A stretch of 64,000 nt of DNA from Croceitalea rosinachiae (GTDB lineage Bacteria > Bacteroidota > Bacteroidia > Flavobacteriales > Flavobacteriaceae): NCBI RefSeq assembly GCF_031846445.1, contig NZ_JAVRHR010000006.1:4908-68907 (forward strand), written 5' to 3'. Shown one piece after another: positions 62,526 to 64,000 of this stretch. Made by a program: the position numbers and the translations under genes. Under the pieces are notes generated by a model, which was not told where the DNA came from, searched no databases, and saw only the letters and a program-made list of their open reading frames with translations. Numbering within the stretch: position 1 is the stretch's first letter; each line of letters opens with the position of its first letter.

Positions 62526-63953
62526 ATGCAAAAACTCTTTTTTATTCTAGTTTGTTACCTGCTGACACTTTCATCAATAACTGCTCAAAAGAGTAAGGAA
62601 GCAGTATTAAAGAAGCTCGATTCACAAAGTGAAAAATTTGGAGACATCGCCATGCAAATATGGAACTTTGCAGAAATGGGCTACCAAGAAGAAAAAAGTA
62701 CCGCTTTACTTCAAAAAACTTTATCTGATGAGGGGTTTTCTATTGAGTCAGGAATTGCAAACATTCCTACGGCCTTTGTAGCAGAATATGGCTCTGGAAG
62801 TCCTGTAATTGCCATTTTAGGAGAATATGATGCTCTGCCTGGACTTTCACAGCAGGCCATTCCAGAAAAGAAATCGGCAAATGGTGTTGCTGGTCATGCA
62901 TGTGGACATCATTTATTCGGCACGGCTTCATCTGCTGCAGCTATTTCAGTTAAAAATTGGTTGAAGGAAAATAAAATTCCTGGTACGATACGTTTCTACG
63001 GTTGCCCTGCGGAAGAAGGAGGCGGTGCAAAAGTATACATGTCTCGTGAGGGTGTTTTTGATGATGTTGATATTGCTTTACACTGGCATCCAAGTTCTCA
63101 AAATGCAGCAAGCGCCGCAGCCGCTTTGGCCAATATTTCCGCAAAGTTTCGATTTTATGGTGTTTCTGCTCACGCAGCAGGCGCGCCTGAAATGGGGCGC
63201 TCTTCTTTAGATGGTGTCGAAGCAATGAATGCCATGGTCAATATGATGCGTGAACATATTCCGCAAGAAGCGCGTATTCATTATGTAATTACCGATGGTG
63301 GTAAAGCCCCGAATGTGGTTCCAGATTTTGCTGAAGTGTATTATTATGCTCGTCACAATCGTAGAGATGTCGTACGAAGTATTTTTGAACGTATTGTAAA
63401 AGCTGGTGAAGGAGCAGCTTTAGGCACAGGCACTAAAATGGAGTATGAATTGGTCAATGGGGTACATGAGTTGTTGCCCAACTTAACACTTCAAAAACTA
63501 GTTCACGATAACTTATCAAATATTGGAGGCGTTGCCTACTCTATGGAAGAAAAAGAATTTGCTGACAAAATAGCTATCAGTCTCGGTCAAGAAAGTGCTA
63601 ATGCAGAAAGAGCAATGGCAATTCAACCTTACAAAGAGGTGGCCCGGGCATACGGATCTACGGACGTCGGAGATGTAAGTTTCGTAGTACCTACAGTTGG
63701 TTTCGGAACTGCGACTTGGGTGCCAGGTACTTCTGCCCATAGTTGGCAAGCAGTAGCCTCGGGAGGAACTTCAATTGGAAAAAAAGGGATGATGGTTGCG
63801 GCGAAAACCTTAACCGCAACGGCAATGGATCTTTTTAGCAACAAAGAACTGATTAATAAAGCAAAAACAGAATTTGAAGAACGCAGAGGTTCTGATTTTG
63901 TATATAAACCGCTTTTAGGAGATAGACCACCTGCATTGGACTACAGGAAGTAG
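62526..63953 (+). CDS. M20/AbgB-like amidohydrolase, exported
   Basis: 475 aa from the ATG at 62526 (MQKLFFILVCYLLTLSSITAQ, a signal peptide); an upstream start at 62454 is not needed. The peptidase M20 motifs ILGEYDALPG, GHACGHHLFG (metal-binding His), and PAEEGGGAKVYM near 160 are present, with a dimerisation domain after SAHAAGAPEMGRS. Closest to aminobenzoyl-glutamate or indole-acetyl amino acid hydrolases: splits an acyl-amino acid amide, substrate unknown. A 7-bp tandem repeat begins right after the stop. Confidence 0.88.
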   Translation: MQKLFFILVCYLLTLSSITAQKSKEAVLKKLDSQSEKFGDIAMQIWNFAEMGYQEEKSTALLQKTLSDEGFSIESGIANIPTAFVAEYGSGSPVIAILGEYDALPGLSQQAIPEKKSANGVAGHACGHHLFGTASSAAAISVKNWLKENKIPGTIRFYGCPAEEGGGAKVYMSREGVFDDVDIALHWHPSSQNAASAAAALANISAKFRFYGVSAHAAGAPEMGRSSLDGVEAMNAMVNMMREHIPQEARIHYVITDGGKAPNVVPDFAEVYYYARHNRRDVVRSIFERIVKAGEGAALGTGTKMEYELVNGVHELLPNLTLQKLVHDNLSNIGGVAYSMEEKEFADKIAISLGQESANAERAMAIQPYKEVARAYGSTDVGDVSFVVPTVGFGTATWVPGTSAHSWQAVASGGTSIGKKGMMVAAKTLTATAMDLFSNKELINKAKTEFEERRGSDFVYKPLLGDRPPALDYRK

Positions 63954-64000
63954 GCTTTTAGCTTTTAGCTTTTAGCTTTTAGCTTTTAGCTTTTAGCTTT
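63954..64000. repeat. Heptamer tandem repeat, (GCTTTTA)6.7, cut by the window edge
   Basis: The 47 bases after the amidohydrolase stop are perfect copies of the 7-bp unit GCTTTTA: six complete copies and five bases, running past the end. The left boundary touches the stop codon. The true length and function are unknown. Confidence 0.85.

Noticed and set aside
1..64000. tRNA, rRNA, CRISPR, IS or prophage
   Set aside because: No cloverleaf, rRNA, repeat-spacer, transposase or phage structural gene was recognised by eye.

Overview
The window is a piece of a marine-type Flavobacteriaceae chromosome (Bacteroidota; a relative of Maribacter, Zobellia or Arenibacter is a reasonable guess, but the genus cannot be fixed from the sequence). 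The grounds are low GC, many TTG starts with poor Shine-Dalgarno sequences, -7 boxes of the Bacteroidota type TAnnTTTG before many genes, a clamp-loader DnaX without a zinc module, and flavobacterial neighbourhoods such as pyrR-pyrB-STAS-rnz, aroQ/xerD and sigma/anti-sigma/GIN-domain genes. There are 57 protein genes, one RNA gene (RNase P RNA), no tRNA, rRNA, CRISPR array, IS element or prophage. Most of the window is core genome, densely packed in short operons.

Layout. 1-9765: two giant secreted proteins in one minus-strand operon. The first (2784 aa) is a sugar-dehydrogenase-like propeller followed by lectin, malectin and Ig-like modules and a C-terminal type I dockerin. The second, cut by the window edge, starts with a cohesin, then PKD and CBM6-like modules. 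They look like a matched scaffold and cargo pair. 9766-10493 is a non-coding AT-rich spacer with two near-perfect palindromes. 11005-16194: minus-strand run with kdsB, a HAD phosphatase, kdnB and an acyltransferase (Kdo or 8-amino-Kdo / lipid A chemistry), a DUF4126 membrane protein and a RecD-like helicase. 16297-20448: plus-strand run of a DUF3822 pair, rsmD and dnaX, with RNase P RNA on the opposite strand between rsmD and dnaX.

20455-27187 is a complete ebo cluster (eboA to eboF) plus a translationally coupled TMEM220-like gene. This is the prenyltransferase / sugar-phosphate-cyclase system known from scytonemin export in cyanobacteria and from a nematode-repelling locus in Pseudomonas. 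Its metabolite is unknown. miaE is divergent from it. 27887-32074: rnz, pdxH, sixA, ppk1. 32238-35333 is a plus-strand insert (LytTR regulator, a secreted lipocalin-like protein, an M28 peptidase) lying between rnz and the pyrR-pyrB-STAS operon. 37538-43287: rpsA, a Kbp-like BON-LysM protein, cmk, lon. 43458-46436: an ECF sigma / anti-sigma pair with two secreted beta-solenoid proteins. 46500-53154: UMF1 transporter, M48 peptidase, GH31 glucosidase, branching enzyme. 53310-57282: collagen-like lipoprotein, two MsrB enzymes (one exported, one cytosolic), DinB-like protein, lpdA, DUF3817. 57272-63953: a second sugar dehydrogenase, aroQ, two outer-membrane barrels, xerD, ndh, an amidohydrolase, and at the edge a heptamer tandem repeat.

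The most notable points are the cohesin/dockerin operon, the A10 slippery run in dnaX placed exactly where a gamma-type truncation would occur with stops in both other frames, the seven-gene ebo operon, kdnB without a neighbouring kdnA, and the overlap of the RNase P RNA 3' end with rsmD.
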